Shown: positions 1 to 9,828, counted from the first letter of the stretch. The stretch: DNA of 62,316 nucleotides from Brevibacillus porteri (GCF_003013475.1 NZ_PXZO01000016.1:1-62316), one strand, 5' to 3'. Translations and numbers: made by a program. Notes: generated from the letters alone by a model not told the origin.

Positions 1-1048
1 CACTCCCTCCTACTCGATTGCGTTCGCGCCACTGCCTGTACACGAGCATGACAAGGAAAAAGACAACCAATTGACCAAAGAGTGGATACAGGAAGCGGAG
101 AAGCGAGCTGAACCCGATAAAACTGATCAAATAGCAAATCAGCAAAATCCCGAGTAAAATAGTCGGCCCTCGAAGGGGGGTAACTTGTCTAATCTGTTGC
201 GCTAGACCAAAAACGTTGGCCACAAGAGTCGAGAAAATTTCGGCATACACCAATAGGGAGAATAAAAAAGGAATGGTTGGCCCCAAGCCTTGCAGCACAG
301 CAATCATAGGCATTTCCGCGTGATGGATTCCCGGCATTTTTACAGAGAGAGAAGCATAGGCGAGCAAGAGCAGAAGGCCTATTCCCAATCCTCCTATGAT
401 TCCCCCCAGGATGAGAGGCTTCTCGCTTGTACTCTGTCTACCCATCGGAATCAAAACCGCTTGTGTAAGCGTGACATTTAAGGCAACATAATAAAAGGGA
501 GAACTAAGCCACGCCCAAGGCCGTAAAGATTCAACGACGACATTCGTATCTAACCATGGCTTCGTATAAAGGAAGACAAGTACAGTAAAGCCAATGAGCA
601 TCGGAACAAAAATGCTGTTCACGTGATGGATGGCAAACAGCCCTTTTTTCGTCACGAAAAAAATCAAAATCATGCTAAACCAAATGCCGATTTGGGGAGA
701 TAATCGAAATGACTCCCAAAAAATCGCGCCGGTAGCAGCGAGCATGACGGAGGTAGTGCCTAGCAATACGGTTAAGAGCAAGGTATTAAATACAGTGCCA
801 AACGGATGCCCAAATAAATAGGTGCTGACTTCTTGATAGGAATCGGCCTGAATCCGATAGGCAATCAGCATGACGCGGATGCCTGCCCAAATAAACAGCG
901 TCGTCGCCAGAATGATGCCCACTAAGCCTTGTGTTCCATATTGAACAAAGAACTCTACAATTTCTTTGCCTGAGGCAAAACCAGCTCCTACGACTGTCCC
1001 AATATACGTAAAAGCGATCTGCCATGCGGCTCTCCATGTTCCTTGCAT
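1..1048 (-). CDS. YkvI-like integral membrane protein (3' end outside window)
   Basis: The frame opens at ATG 1048 behind a strong AGGAGG (about 1055-1060) and stays open to base 1, so at least 349 codons are present and the C-terminus is missing. The protein is a string of hydrophobic segments. Its N-terminus has an unwound-helix signature (GTVVGAGFASGKEI) like that of sodium-symporter-fold (APC/NSS-like) proteins, typical of the YkvI family (COG3949). It is probably a membrane transporter of unknown substrate; some relatives are linked to germination-type permeases. It is divergent from the MBL gene, with 53 bp between the starts. Family assignment is from recognition of the sequence pattern; the substrate cannot be told. 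Confidence 0.7.
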   Translation of the reverse strand, partial: MQGTWRAAWQIAFTYIGTVVGAGFASGKEIVEFFVQYGTQGLVGIILATTLFIWAGIRVMLIAYRIQADSYQEVSTYLFGHPFGTVFNTLLLTVLLGTTSVMLAATGAIFWESFRLSPQIGIWFSMILIFFVTKKGLFAIHHVNSIFVPMLIGFTVLVFLYTKPWLDTNVVVESLRPWAWLSSPFYYVALNVTLTQAVLIPMGRQSTSEKPLILGGIIGGLGIGLLLLLAYASLSVKMPGIHHAEMPMIAVLQGLGPTIPFLFSLLVYAEIFSTLVANVFGLAQQIRQVTPLRGPTILLGILLICYLISFIGFSSLLRFLYPLFGQLVVFFLVMLVYRQWRERNRVGGS

Positions 1049-1101
1049 CTCAGACCTCCTGTCCCACCTTATTCCATCCTATGAGAGGGAGTGAACCGAA
1101 T

Positions 1102-1851
1102 ATGCGCGTTACCGTGTTAGGCTATCAATCTCCTTATCCTGGCCCAGGGGGTGCTACTCCGGGTTACCTAATTGAAACAGACCGTGTCAAAATTCTTCTC
1201 GACTGCGGGAGCGGTGTTCTTGCTCAGTTAGGCAAGCATTTGCCCATTTATGAGCTGGATGCCATGCTCTTATCTCACTATCATCATGATCATGTTGCGG
1301 ATGTAGGAGTGATGCAGTACGGTTTAATGGTTCATCAGCTATTTGGCCAAAGACCTGCTGACAAGCCGCTTCCGATCTACGCTCCTGCGCTGCCAGTGGC
1401 CAATGCTCAGACATTGGTGTATCGAGATGCGACCACATTTACCCCAATCACCGAAGAAACGTCTGTTACCATTGGGGACGTCTCGATTACTTTTTTACGG
1501 ACAGACCATGGTGATGGAGATCCATGCTACGCTATGCGTTTGGAAGCAAACGGTCATGTCCTCGTATACGGAGCTGACAGTGGACCAGGTACAGCCTGGG
1601 AGGGCTTTGCGAATCAAGCGGATTTGTTTATTTGCGAGGGGACCTATCTGGATTACAATTTACCAGCCAAGCAAAATGGGCATCTGTCTGTTCGCCAAGC
1701 GGCAGAACTGGCACAATCCTTATTCTGCCGTTCTTTATTAGTTACGCATTTGTTTTACGGCTATGATGAGTCTAAAGTAATCGCGGAGGCCAATGCCTTT
1801 GCTGCAGGTCCAGTTTATGCGGCGCGCATCGGCCTGCAAATCGATTTATAA
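1102..1851 (+). CDS. MBL-fold metallohydrolase (YhfI-like)
   Basis: A 249-residue soluble protein. It carries the metallo-beta-lactamase metal motif SHYHHDH near residue 60, a later Asp/His pair (RTDHGDGD, YGADSGPG) and a C-terminal VTHLFYG, the set of ligands for a two-metal site. Length and motif order fit the YhfI group of RNase Z-like phosphodiesterase hydrolases; the substrate is unknown. The start at ATG 1102 is chosen because the protein begins MRVTVLGY, the usual first beta strand, with a GAGGGAG about 12 bases upstream. ATG 1081 in frame is possible but has no ribosome site. The next gene follows after 33 bp. Confidence 0.8.
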   Translation: MRVTVLGYQSPYPGPGGATPGYLIETDRVKILLDCGSGVLAQLGKHLPIYELDAMLLSHYHHDHVADVGVMQYGLMVHQLFGQRPADKPLPIYAPALPVANAQTLVYRDATTFTPITEETSVTIGDVSITFLRTDHGDGDPCYAMRLEANGHVLVYGADSGPGTAWEGFANQADLFICEGTYLDYNLPAKQNGHLSVRQAAELAQSLFCRSLLVTHLFYGYDESKVIAEANAFAAGPVYAARIGLQIDL

Positions 1852-1884
1852 CAAGGTTTGTGTACATAGAGAGGAGAGTTGACT

Positions 1885-2445
1885 GTGTTTCCAAATGTAT
1901 TAGAAGTTGCACGTAAATTAATCCGTGAACGGGTACAAGTAGGAGAAACTGTTGTAGACGCCACGATGGGGAATGGAAATGACACCTTATTTCTTGCGCA
2001 ATTGGTGCAAGAAGAGGGGAAAGTAATCGCCTTTGATATCCAGCCGCAGGCGATCGAGAAAACGCGAGAGAGACTCGAGAGAGAAGGTCTGGCGAACAGG
2101 GTAGAAATGATGCTCGCCAGTCATGAGGAAATTGACAAGCTGGAGATTAGTGCCGCGGCGATCATGTTTAATCTGGGCTATTTACCGGGTGGAGACAAAG
2201 AAATCACAACACAAGCGAGTAGTACCATTCAGGCGATTCAATCAGGGTTTAGGGTGCTCAGACCAGGCGGAATCATGACAGTCATGATTTATTGGGGGCA
2301 TTCGGCGGGAGAGACGGAAAAAGAGGCAGTAGAAGCATTCTGCCACGAGCTAAGCCAATTGGATTATTTGGTTTTAAAATATCAATATATCAATCAGCAA
2401 AACCAAGCCCCATTTTTACTGGCTATCGAACGCCGGGGACAATAA
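1885..2445 (+). CDS. mnmM: tRNA 5-(aminomethyl)-2-thiouridine methyltransferase MnmM (YtqB family)
   Basis: A small Rossmann-fold SAM methyltransferase of 186 residues. It has motif I as VVDATMGNGNDTLFLA, an acidic cofactor residue in AFDIQ, and the family signature IMFNLGYLPGGDKEITT. These match YtqB/MnmM, which methylates the aminomethyl group of nm5s2U at tRNA position 34 to give mnm5s2U in Gram-positive bacteria. The C-terminal FINQ-like block (QYINQQNQAPFLLAIE) is also typical. GTG 1885 is preferred over TTG 1879 because GAGGAG at 1871-1876 then lies at proper spacing. It is probably co-transcribed with the MBL gene. Confidence 0.85.
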   Translation: MFPNVLEVARKLIRERVQVGETVVDATMGNGNDTLFLAQLVQEEGKVIAFDIQPQAIEKTRERLEREGLANRVEMMLASHEEIDKLEISAAAIMFNLGYLPGGDKEITTQASSTIQAIQSGFRVLRPGGIMTVMIYWGHSAGETEKEAVEAFCHELSQLDYLVLKYQYINQQNQAPFLLAIERRGQ

Positions 2446-2611
2446 AAAGAACGAAATGCGATCCTTTCCCGGGCAAGCGCAGCATCCGACATCATTCCTA
2501 TGAGAAAGCAATTATTTTGTCAGTTCGCGAAAGAGGTGTACAAAAATAGGCACGCTCTTGCCCTTTCTGGCACATACCCTATGTGAGAGCAATGTGGCAA
2601 GGGGGATCTAC

Positions 2612-3703
2612 GTGGACAGAATCGGGATAATGTTGGATTGGGCCCTTATGGAGAAAGGTATTCAAGGCCTCAAGTCATATGAGCGTCTGCCTTATTATGT
2701 CGAAATCGGAAGAGAGCTTGGATTGGAGCCTGTTTTTTTCCATCCGCGGCATGTGAAGCCAGGAGATGAAAGGGTCAAGGGATATTTTTGGAACGGAAAT
2801 CGACTCGTCTCCCAACTGGTTTCAGTCCCGCGCGTCATCCACAATCGTGTGTTGACAGGGGATACAAAAGCACGAAATGTGATTCGAAGATTGAGCCAAA
2901 AGAAGACGGTGTTCAATGGCTTGGTTGTACGGGATAAGAGAAGAGTACACCAGATGCTCTGGAAAAACGAACACATCCGCAGCTATCTGCCACATACCGT
3001 TCCTTATTCCATGGAGCAGTTGCGTCAGTTCTTGGATAAGTACCAGGTGGTGTACGTCAAGCCTTCGATTGGATCAGTCGGAATTGGGGTAGCACGTATT
3101 GAACGGCATGGAGGCAATTATTACTTCATTGCCTCGAAAAAGCGGCAGATTTTATCTCATTCGCAGATACTCTCCACGGTGCGACGTTGGGTCGGTAACA
3201 AAAGATTTTTGATCCAGCGAGGAATTCCTTTGGCGCGCTATGGAGGAAAAACGTTTGATATTCGTGTTTCGGTGCAGAAAAACAAAGAGAAACAGTGGAC
3301 TGTGAGCGGGATGGTTGCCAAGGTTGCCAATCAGAAAAACAAGCTGAGCAATCTCTCTCGAGGTGGGACAGCAGTGCCGTTTTCGGAAGCTTTGGTACCC
3401 ATCTTTCCTGAAGTGAAACAACAACAAGCGGTCATCGAAAGAGTTGGCATAGCCGCGGTGGAAATTGCGAAGCAGTATGGTTGGCATTTTTCATCATTAG
3501 CAGATCTAGGGATGGATATGGGAATTGACGAGCGAGGCAATCCGTATTTAATTGAAGTCAATGTGCGTGATCAGCGCTATTCTTTTTTCAAGGCAGGAGA
3601 GAAGGCGATGTTTAAACAAACGTACCGTCATCCACTGGAATATGCGCAGACATTACTCGCTGAAAAAAAGAACCGGAAGCATCAGCTTCTATCGCCAAGC
3701 TAA
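2612..3703 (+). CDS. YheC/YheD family ATP-grasp protein (spore coat-associated)
   Basis: A 363-residue protein with the YheC/YheD pattern: N-terminal IGIML...YERLPYY...LGLEPVFFHP, then PRVIHNR, then an ATP-grasp core (VYVKPSIGSVGIGVARI, FDIRVSVQK, LADLGMDMG, YLIEVNVRDQRYSFF). B. subtilis YheC and YheD are spore proteins; the ATP-grasp fold suggests a carboxylate-amine ligase, substrate unknown. GTG 2612 is chosen: AAGGGGG at 2599-2605 has ideal spacing and the protein then begins at the conserved first strand. An in-frame TTG at 2558 would add 18 residues without family support. The gene ends just before a bidirectional terminator. Confidence 0.8.
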   Translation: MDRIGIMLDWALMEKGIQGLKSYERLPYYVEIGRELGLEPVFFHPRHVKPGDERVKGYFWNGNRLVSQLVSVPRVIHNRVLTGDTKARNVIRRLSQKKTVFNGLVVRDKRRVHQMLWKNEHIRSYLPHTVPYSMEQLRQFLDKYQVVYVKPSIGSVGIGVARIERHGGNYYFIASKKRQILSHSQILSTVRRWVGNKRFLIQRGIPLARYGGKTFDIRVSVQKNKEKQWTVSGMVAKVANQKNKLSNLSRGGTAVPFSEALVPIFPEVKQQQAVIERVGIAAVEIAKQYGWHFSSLADLGMDMGIDERGNPYLIEVNVRDQRYSFFKAGEKAMFKQTYRHPLEYAQTLLAEKKNRKHQLLSPS

Positions 3704-3734
3704 TTACTCTAAAGAAGTAACGCAGAAGAATGTG

Positions 3735-3768
3735 AAAAAGACGGTGGCATTTATTGCCCCGTCTTTTT
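3735..3768. terminator. Bidirectional rho-independent terminator
   Basis: AAAAAGACGG at the left pairs with the CCGTCTTTTT at the right, separated by a short AT-rich loop. It sits between the convergent YheC/YheD and cbpB genes, with A-run and T-run on the two sides, so it can serve both. Confidence 0.85.
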
Positions 3769-3780
3769 GTATGCCGTGAC

Positions 3781-4251
3781 CTACGATTCTGCCGGCTGTT
3801 GTTGGTCAGCCAAAGGAAAGGGCAGATTGCGAAAGTGACGATATACCAAAGCCAATATCGATTTTCGAGTCAAGATTCCTTGGAAATAGTGCTCGTCGTC
3901 TTCAATGCAGACGAAAGGGTGATTAATGGAAACTTCCAATGCTTTCAAAAATTCATCGGTGTCACGCAATCGAGGGACTTTCGTATCCATCACATCATCT
4001 ACAATATGTTCGGACATACGCTCGGTCTCGAAGCGTTCCAAACCTAGAGTCTTATTCATGATCATATTCGTGCTGATTAACCCATGCAAACGATACTGAT
4101 GATCCAGTACAGGAACGGCTGAATAGCCGGACTTGATTAGGACTAGCAGGGTGTGCTCAAGCGAATTACCTAACTGCACATGTGCGACCTTTGTGGACGC
4201 GATTATGAGATCTTTGATCGGAATATGTAACAAAGGGATCTCTTGATTCAT
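3781..4251 (-). CDS. cbpB: Cyclic di-AMP binding CBS protein CbpB (DarB/YkuL)
   Basis: A 156-residue protein made of two CBS motifs. The stretch KVAHVQLGNSLEHTLLVLIK, then SGYSAVPVLD and RLHGLISTNMIMN, closely follows B. subtilis YkuL (DarB/CbpB, 147 residues). That family binds c-di-AMP; in the apo form it stimulates the (p)ppGpp synthetase Rel and, in B. subtilis, pyruvate carboxylase. So it links potassium/c-di-AMP status to the stringent response. ATG 4251 is preceded by an AGGTGGTGG ribosome site. The gene has its own upstream region, separated from the acyltransferase by a terminator at 4397-4423. The C-terminal tail (DQQQPAES) is a short extra. Confidence 0.88.
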   Translation of the reverse strand: MNQEIPLLHIPIKDLIIASTKVAHVQLGNSLEHTLLVLIKSGYSAVPVLDHQYRLHGLISTNMIMNKTLGLERFETERMSEHIVDDVMDTKVPRLRDTDEFLKALEVSINHPFVCIEDDEHYFQGILTRKSILALVYRHFRNLPFPLADQQQPAES

Positions 4252-4396
4252 TCAGATCCACCACCTTTTCTTTCTGTCGTCTATAGCAGTAAGCACTGCT
4301 CGTGGTCCTCTTCTATGATACCGTAAGCGAGGTACAAACGGTAGGGCTACATTTAGAAAACTTGGCGTCACCAAGCCTTTGACGGGGCATTAGACG

Positions 4397-4423
4397 AAAA
4401 AAAGCCCGGCAGTTACGCCAGGC
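4397..4423 (-). terminator. Rho-independent terminator of the acyltransferase gene
   Basis: Read on the minus strand, GCCTGGC and GCCGGGC form a 7-bp stem (one wobble) with a 6-base loop, followed by eight Ts. A second small hairpin (CTTGG...CCAAG) lies a little further downstream near 4361-4376. Confidence 0.8.
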
Positions 4424-4517
4424 AAGTAATCGAGGTGTGGAACAATCGTCCCTCGTACTAGTATGGGAGATCATATTGTTTTTTACATTAGGAGTTTAGA
4501 GGAAACCAGTGTATCCC

Positions 4518-5657
4518 TTATGCTTTATACGTTTGATTTTTGAAAATCGGTTTTGCTTCCATACGTTTTCTTCGATTGAACCAAAAGGACATCGTCGTCA
4601 ATTCGAAAAGGAAAATGCACAGTGGCGGTGTAATTACGAACATGCCGAGAACCAATGACGGCGTCGACCAGCCTAGTCGATGAATGACATAGCTCTGCAG
4701 TAAGAACAAGATCAACGGATGAACCAAATAGATAGCCATATTTTGTTTGGCCAACCGGGCAAGCCACAGACCGAGGTTAGGCAGTTTGCCGAGATAACTG
4801 GATGCAGGGTAAAAGCTGATGATCACACAGAGTGTGTACACCAAATAAAGCGGTTCAAAAATATTCATGCTCTCGTAATAGCTTTTGGAGCCGGAAAGAT
4901 AGCTGTACGCCATCCAAACAGCAGCACATGCCATCACAACGATAGAAGGTATTTGAAGGCGTTTCACCCACGTCCGCCATTTATCCACATTCATCCCGGC
5001 ATAAGCGCCGAGTGCAAAAGTAAATACGTACATGAAAACATAATGCTGTCCGTAAACATAACTGTGCTGCATGAGGGACAGGAATGGGTTTGCAGCCCAA
5101 TCAATGGCCCATAACGGCTTAATGAACAAATAGTGATAGAGAACGTACAGACCAGCCTGTCCAATAAATAGCGCGATGATCCAGCGGAAGTTCAAGTACC
5201 GTTCCATCCACGGTTTGATCAGGCAAAACAACAAGCACAGTTGCAAGTAAAGCGGAATGTAGTACAGGTGGTAGAACGAACTGCCATTAAACAGGCTTTC
5301 GAAAAACGGTCCAACGAGCACGGCCGGGTCAGAGGTTTGGTGTTTAAAATAGGTGAAGATGGCCGTCCAAATTACGTAAGGCAAAATAACTGCGCGCCAG
5401 CGTTTTTTCCAGAAAGCACGCCAATCCAATTGTCGGTGCTGATACCAGTAAAACAGAAGCATTCCAGTTGCAAATATAAACAAAGAACGACCGAATTTTA
5501 ACAAGATGATTAGAACGGCTTGTAAATCACTATTCCACGGATACGTCTTCTCATTTGAGAGAAAAAAACTGAGGATGTGAATCATCAAGACAGTAAGAGC
5601 CCCAAAAACAAAAAGGGCATTCAGATCCTGAAACGTCCCCTTTCGATTGCTATTCAT
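4518..5657 (-). CDS. Acyltransferase family 3 integral membrane protein
   Basis: A 379-residue protein with about ten hydrophobic segments. It has the acyltransferase-3 organisation: N-terminal FVFGALTVLMIHI with the catalytic-type His in helix 1, then repeated membrane helices and a C-terminal IYLVHPLILFLLQ. Such enzymes move acyl groups across the membrane onto cell-surface polysaccharides, peptidoglycan or lipids. The substrate cannot be read from the sequence. The start is ATG 5657 with GGAGGAATT directly upstream. It is transcribed in the same direction as lipL, 58 bp after its stop, and is followed by its own terminator. Confidence 0.75.
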   Translation of the reverse strand: MNSNRKGTFQDLNALFVFGALTVLMIHILSFFLSNEKTYPWNSDLQAVLIILLKFGRSLFIFATGMLLFYWYQHRQLDWRAFWKKRWRAVILPYVIWTAIFTYFKHQTSDPAVLVGPFFESLFNGSSFYHLYYIPLYLQLCLLFCLIKPWMERYLNFRWIIALFIGQAGLYVLYHYLFIKPLWAIDWAANPFLSLMQHSYVYGQHYVFMYVFTFALGAYAGMNVDKWRTWVKRLQIPSIVVMACAAVWMAYSYLSGSKSYYESMNIFEPLYLVYTLCVIISFYPASSYLGKLPNLGLWLARLAKQNMAIYLVHPLILFLLQSYVIHRLGWSTPSLVLGMFVITPPLCIFLFELTTMSFWFNRRKRMEAKPIFKNQTYKA

Positions 5658-5715
5658 AATTCCTCCGGAATTTTTCCGGCAGCACCTGGAGTATCAAAAG
5701 CAAATATAATGCCCG

Positions 5716-6558
5716 TTATTCGGGTAAGTGCCAGTCAGGTGCGGCCAGTTCTTTTGCGGTATAAGAAAATAAGTGTAATCGTTGCGACAAATGATGCCTC
5801 GACTCTGTCACTAACTCATTTTGCACATAAAAGGGGGTAGGTGATACAGCCCACTCAGAACGGATTGTCTCCAATAGACGTGCTTTTACATCATCCATAG
5901 TGGGCAATTTTCCAGTCAAACTCGCAATGCTGCCAACGGTAGAAGCATCAATGGAAGGAATTGGCTTATGACTTTGCATTTCATCCAAGCCGGCAAGACG
6001 GTAAAAGTGCTCCATCCATTCCCCTCGTGGTCGATCGTCGACGTTAATGCATAACTGCAAAATAGAGCCGTGTCGCGTGCGTCTTTGTGCCATACCTCCG
6101 ATTTTTTTACCATGAATGGAAAAATCGTATTCCCCTGCACAGTAGGAACCCGTCACTTCTCCAAATTCCAGCTTCCCATAATCGCGCAGGCCCACGTCAA
6201 GAAGCTGGGCAACAAATGAGAAGAAGGAGTCAATGGAAATCGAAGTGTCAGGTAATAAACAAGCCATATTGAGAACGCCAGCATCAAGCGGAACACAAGC
6301 TCCACCAGATGAGCGAAGCACACAACCAAAGCCATCTTGACCAAACTTACGCAAGGCTTGCTGGAGATGAGGAAGCTTGGCGTCTCTACGGCCGAGATAC
6401 AGCGCCTGATCGTACACCCAGAGATGAATCACAGGGGTTGCAGATTCAAATTGCATACTGGCTGCCAACGCTTCATCACGGATTAAAGGCTCAAGTGGAC
6501 TATCCTGGTAGGTACCGGAGTCCATCCAGCGAAACGGTTGATTAACAGAAAACGACAT
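5716..6558 (-). CDS. lipL: Octanoyl-[GcvH]:protein N-octanoyltransferase LipL
   Basis: A 280-residue BPL/LPL-fold protein. The motifs [24 protein letters not shown] and especially [21 protein letters not shown] match LipL rather than LplA or LipM. The conserved Cys (about residue 140) is the acyl-thioester nucleophile and the following Lys sits in the GKK element. LipL transfers octanoate from GcvH to the E2 subunits of 2-oxoacid dehydrogenases in the Gram-positive lipoate pathway. Length equals that of B. subtilis LipL. ATG 6558 has GAAGGAG upstream. Confidence 0.85.
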   Translation of the reverse strand: MSFSVNQPFRWMDSGTYQDSPLEPLIRDEALAASMQFESATPVIHLWVYDQALYLGRRDAKLPHLQQALRKFGQDGFGCVLRSSGGACVPLDAGVLNMACLLPDTSISIDSFFSFVAQLLDVGLRDYGKLEFGEVTGSYCAGEYDFSIHGKKIGGMAQRRTRHGSILQLCINVDDRPRGEWMEHFYRLAGLDEMQSHKPIPSIDASTVGSIASLTGKLPTMDDVKARLLETIRSEWAVSPTPFYVQNELVTESRHHLSQRLHLFSYTAKELAAPDWHLPE

Positions 6559-6674
6559 AGGAAGGCTCCTTCACAGGACAAGAATAGCTACCATTATAAC
6601 ATCTGAAATGCGTTTATTTCTACGTTTTCGCTATCTTTTTTCCATTTGGTAGAACATGCATGTCAAGGAGAGTG

Positions 6675-6710
6675 AAAAAATACCCGACAGGCCAAGATAG
6701 CTTGTCGGGT
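6675..6710 (-). terminator. Rho-independent terminator of the SLH protein gene
   Basis: On the minus strand ACCCGACA pairs with TGTCGGGT around a 13-base loop and is followed by a T-rich run. It lies 15 bp behind the stop codon of the SLH gene. Confidence 0.85.
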
Positions 6711-6724
6711 CAAAATATGGTTCT

Positions 6725-7972
6725 TTATTTAGTCTCCTTGAAGGAGAAATTGTCCAGATAGGTCGTTTTGCGAGGCGCGTTTTCAGTTGCCTCTTCTTGC
6801 AGGTACAGACCGAGCTTTGTGCCTTCTTGTTTCACATACTGTTGACCGAACAAGTATTGATCGTTCAGGTAAATGGAAACCGTGTTCTCGTTAACTTCTA
6901 CTTTTAAGCGATTGCTGGATTTCAGCTTGTAGGAGCTAGAAGTAATGATGTCAATATCGTCTTCTTCGACATCATTCACTTTCCCTAAAACAACGCGATC
7001 TTTTTGGACGAATACAACATTGGCTTTTCCGTCTTTCCCGTTGAAGTAAAGGCCTCCTAAACCTTCACTGCCTACGACATTGACATCGACGCTCAATTCG
7101 TATTTCTTAACTTTGTCAGACTCATTCCAATTCAGTGGCAGGAAGTAGTGATCCAGATCATCGTCATCGGATTCCGCTGTCACTTGTTTGCTAGCGACCT
7201 CCCATTTTCCTGTCGCTTTGTCTGTATTCCAGTTTTTCAATTTGGAATCAGAGAAGGAATCGCTGATATTGATTCGCTCTGGTTCTGGCTGAGGCTGCGG
7301 TTGACCAGGGGTAGGGAATACAATTTTGATCTCATCATCATCGTCACGATCCAAAATAGCACGATAGAGCAGAGAAGCAGCTTCCGCACGAGTAATCGGA
7401 TCTTGTGGACGGAAATTGCCATTGTATCCTTTCATCAGATCAGTTTGGATCGCAATCGCAATATACGGACGCAGAGCTGACGAAATATCATCGTAATCAC
7501 GGAACTTTTTCAATTGATTCAGGTCGGCTTTGTACTTTTGATCGTAGCGCAACAGGCGTACCAATGCGACAGCAATGTCTTCACGTACTGCAGCTTGATC
7601 TGGCTTATACGTGTAAGTGGAGCCGGATTTGTAACCAGTCAAGTAAGGCTTGGCGTATTCCACATACAGAAATGCCCAGTGATGACGCGGAACATCCTTA
7701 AAGGTTTGGTCGACGTAGCGTTTGTTTATATCTACATCTGCTGCTGCGATCATAATTTTGGCAAATTCGGCGCGGGTCACTTCATTGTTCGGTCTAAACG
7801 TCCCATTGTCATATCCTTTGATGATCCCTTTTGCCGCCATCTCCGTAATTTCCTTGTATGCCCAATGGCTACGCGGAACGTCTGAGAACGAAGGAGTGGA
7901 AGCGGCACCGACGACTGGGATAATCATTAAGAACATCAACACCGACAAAAATACGGCTAGTGCTCTTTTCAT
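6725..7972 (-). CDS. S-layer homology (SLH) domain secreted protein
   Basis: A 415-residue exported protein. It has a Lys-Arg start, a hydrophobic core and a signal-peptidase site near VVGAAS. Three SLH repeats follow (FSDVPRSHWAYKEITEM / FKDVPRHHWAFLYVEYA / a third with AIQTDLMKGYNGNFRPQDPITRAEA). A Pro-Gln-rich linker (about residues 235-250) then leads to a roughly 160-residue beta-rich C-terminal domain resembling a laminin-G/DUF1080-like sandwich. SLH repeats attach proteins to pyruvylated wall polymer. The C-terminal domain probably binds sugar, but this is inference. ATG 7972 has GAGGAGG in front; an open frame extends further upstream without a ribosome site and would hide the signal peptide. 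Confidence 0.82.
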   Translation of the reverse strand: MKRALAVFLSVLMFLMIIPVVGAASTPSFSDVPRSHWAYKEITEMAAKGIIKGYDNGTFRPNNEVTRAEFAKIMIAAADVDINKRYVDQTFKDVPRHHWAFLYVEYAKPYLTGYKSGSTYTYKPDQAAVREDIAVALVRLLRYDQKYKADLNQLKKFRDYDDISSALRPYIAIAIQTDLMKGYNGNFRPQDPITRAEAASLLYRAILDRDDDDEIKIVFPTPGQPQPQPEPERINISDSFSDSKLKNWNTDKATGKWEVASKQVTAESDDDDLDHYFLPLNWNESDKVKKYELSVDVNVVGSEGLGGLYFNGKDGKANVVFVQKDRVVLGKVNDVEEDDIDIITSSSYKLKSSNRLKVEVNENTVSIYLNDQYLFGQQYVKQEGTKLGLYLQEEATENAPRKTTYLDNFSFKETK

Positions 7973-8093
7973 GTTAACCTCCTCAAAATGGCAATGTAGT
8001 TTTTGTTGACTGCTATTCAGACGGCGAGTGGGCTTGTATTGTTGCAGGAGAAAAAATATTATGGTGAAAATAGGAAAAAAGACGGAGTTCCAA

Positions 8094-8219
8094 ATGGTAA
8101 GGGCATGCTTGTTTGATTTGGATGGAACGCTTTTGGAGCGGGAAGGGGTTAACAAACCGGGAATACCCAGAGATGATCGGCACGGTCTCTCGCCGTTTCG
8201 TACATTTTTTGCCTCATAA
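8094..8219 (+). pseudogene. N-terminal fragment of a HAD-type hydrolase
   Basis: ATG 8094 opens a 41-codon frame that begins VRACLFDLDGTLLERE, the HAD motif I with the nucleophilic Asp. The sequence then loses resemblance to the family and stops. A normal HAD hydrolase has over 200 residues, so this is either a remnant left by a deletion or a non-functional fragment. It lies in the 335-bp gap between the divergent SLH gene and miaB. Confidence 0.5.
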
Positions 8220-8307
8220 TAGTTATTATGCATTAGCTTTTGTATCACCCAAAATGATATAATTCTTTATTGGTTACTTATGTAGATGATTTTAGTTGAG
8301 GTGATAC

Positions 8308-9822
8308 ATGATGAAGGAAACGAAAGAGGCGACTGTGGACTTAAAATCCGTTAAGTCTCCAAAGAAAACGGAAGACTATGCGAAATACTTCCAGGCCCCC
8401 TCTCTGAAAGATGCGAAAAAGCGTGGTAAGGAAGAGATTTTAGTCCATTACGATTTTAATATCCCAGAAGACATGCAGCACATCGGAAAAGGAAAGCGTT
8501 ATCACGTTCGTACGTATGGCTGCCAAATGAACGAGCATGATTCGGAGACGATTTCTGGTATTTTGCAGGCAATGGGCTATACCTCCTCTGATTCTGTCGA
8601 AGATGCGGATGTTATCCTATTTAACACCTGTGCGATCCGCGAAAATGCAGAAGATAAAGTATTTGGAGAGCTTGGCCACATGAAGCGGCTCAAGAATAAC
8701 AATCCGAATCTGATCCTCGGTGTTTGCGGTTGCATGTCCCAAGAAGAGAAAGTTGTTAAGAAAATCCTGAAAAGCTACCAGCAGGTCGACTTGATTTTTG
8801 GAACGCACAATATTCACCGTCTGCCAGAGCTGTTGCGCGATGCGATGTTCAGTAAAGAAATGGTGATTGAGGTTTGGTCCAAAGAAGGCGATATCGTCGA
8901 AAATATGCCGAAGCTCCGCGAAGGAAACACCAAGGGCTGGGTTAACATCATGTATGGCTGTGACAAGTTCTGTACGTACTGTATCGTGCCGTATACCCGC
9001 GGAAAAGAGCGCAGTCGACGCCCGGAAGATGTTATCGCGGAAGTGCGTGATCTCGCTCGCCAAGGCTTTAAGGAAATCATGCTTCTTGGACAAAACGTCA
9101 ATGCGTATGGGAAAGATTTTGAGGACATCGAGTATGGTTTTGGAGACCTGATGGACGAGGTCCGCAAGATTGATATCCCGCGTGTGCGCTTCACAACAAG
9201 TCATCCGCGTGATTTTGACGACCACTTGATCGAGGTGCTGGCAAAGGGCGGCAACCTGGTGGAGCAAATCCATTTGCCTGTCCAATCCGGTTCGACAGAA
9301 GTACTCAAGCGGATGGCGCGCAAATATTCTCGTGAGCATTATCTGGAGCTCGTTCGCAAAATCAAGGACGCGATCCCGAATGTCTCGCTTTCTACCGATA
9401 TTATTGTTGGCTTCCCAGGCGAAACCGATGAGCAGTTTGAAGATACCATTTCGATGGTGGAAGAGGTCAAGTATGAATTTGCGTATACCTTCATTTACTC
9501 CCCACGTGAAGGTACACCGGCTGCTGTCATGGAAGACAACGTTCCAATGGAAGTGAAAAAAGCGCGCTTATATCGACTCAATGAAGTGTTGGCTCGCATC
9601 GCACTGGAGCAGAACAAAAAACTGCAGGATCAGGTTGTCGAGGTACTGGTGGAAGGCGAATCGAGGACGAATGCGGAAGTGCTCGCGGGTCGTACGCGTA
9701 CGAACAAGTTGGTCCATTTCACTGGCGACAAATCCTTGATCGGACAGTATGTGCACATAAAAATTACAGATGCGAAAACGTGGACACTCCACGGAGAACT
9801 CGTATCCAAAGTTGAGGTGTAG
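8308..9822 (+). CDS. miaB: tRNA-2-methylthio-N6-dimethylallyladenosine synthase MiaB
   Basis: A 504-residue radical-SAM methylthiotransferase. It has an N-terminal UPF0004 domain ([35 protein letters not shown]), the radical-SAM cluster C218-x3-C222-x2-C225 in GCDKFCTYC, and a C-terminal TRAM domain. It adds the 2-methylthio group to i6A37 of tRNA, using the product of MiaA, encoded 14 kb downstream here. The extra N-terminal 60 residues are usual in Bacillales. ATG 8308 (or 8311) follows GAGGTGAT. ricA starts 6 bp after the stop, as in B. subtilis, where miaB (ymcB) and ymcA are adjacent. Confidence 0.95.
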   Translation: MMKETKEATVDLKSVKSPKKTEDYAKYFQAPSLKDAKKRGKEEILVHYDFNIPEDMQHIGKGKRYHVRTYGCQMNEHDSETISGILQAMGYTSSDSVEDADVILFNTCAIRENAEDKVFGELGHMKRLKNNNPNLILGVCGCMSQEEKVVKKILKSYQQVDLIFGTHNIHRLPELLRDAMFSKEMVIEVWSKEGDIVENMPKLREGNTKGWVNIMYGCDKFCTYCIVPYTRGKERSRRPEDVIAEVRDLARQGFKEIMLLGQNVNAYGKDFEDIEYGFGDLMDEVRKIDIPRVRFTTSHPRDFDDHLIEVLAKGGNLVEQIHLPVQSGSTEVLKRMARKYSREHYLELVRKIKDAIPNVSLSTDIIVGFPGETDEQFEDTISMVEEVKYEFAYTFIYSPREGTPAAVMEDNVPMEVKKARLYRLNEVLARIALEQNKKLQDQVVEVLVEGESRTNAEVLAGRTRTNKLVHFTGDKSLIGQYVHIKITDAKTWTLHGELVSKVEV

Positions 9823-9828
9823 GTCATT

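Noticed and set aside
4340..4430. Riboswitch-like conserved bases (c-di-GMP type) upstream of cbpB
   Set aside because: On the minus strand the strongest element is a plain terminator for the acyltransferase gene; the remaining bases do not fit a known aptamer.
7973..8248. N-terminal extension of the SLH protein
   Set aside because: The frame is open, but the signal peptide and ribosome site mark the start at 7972.
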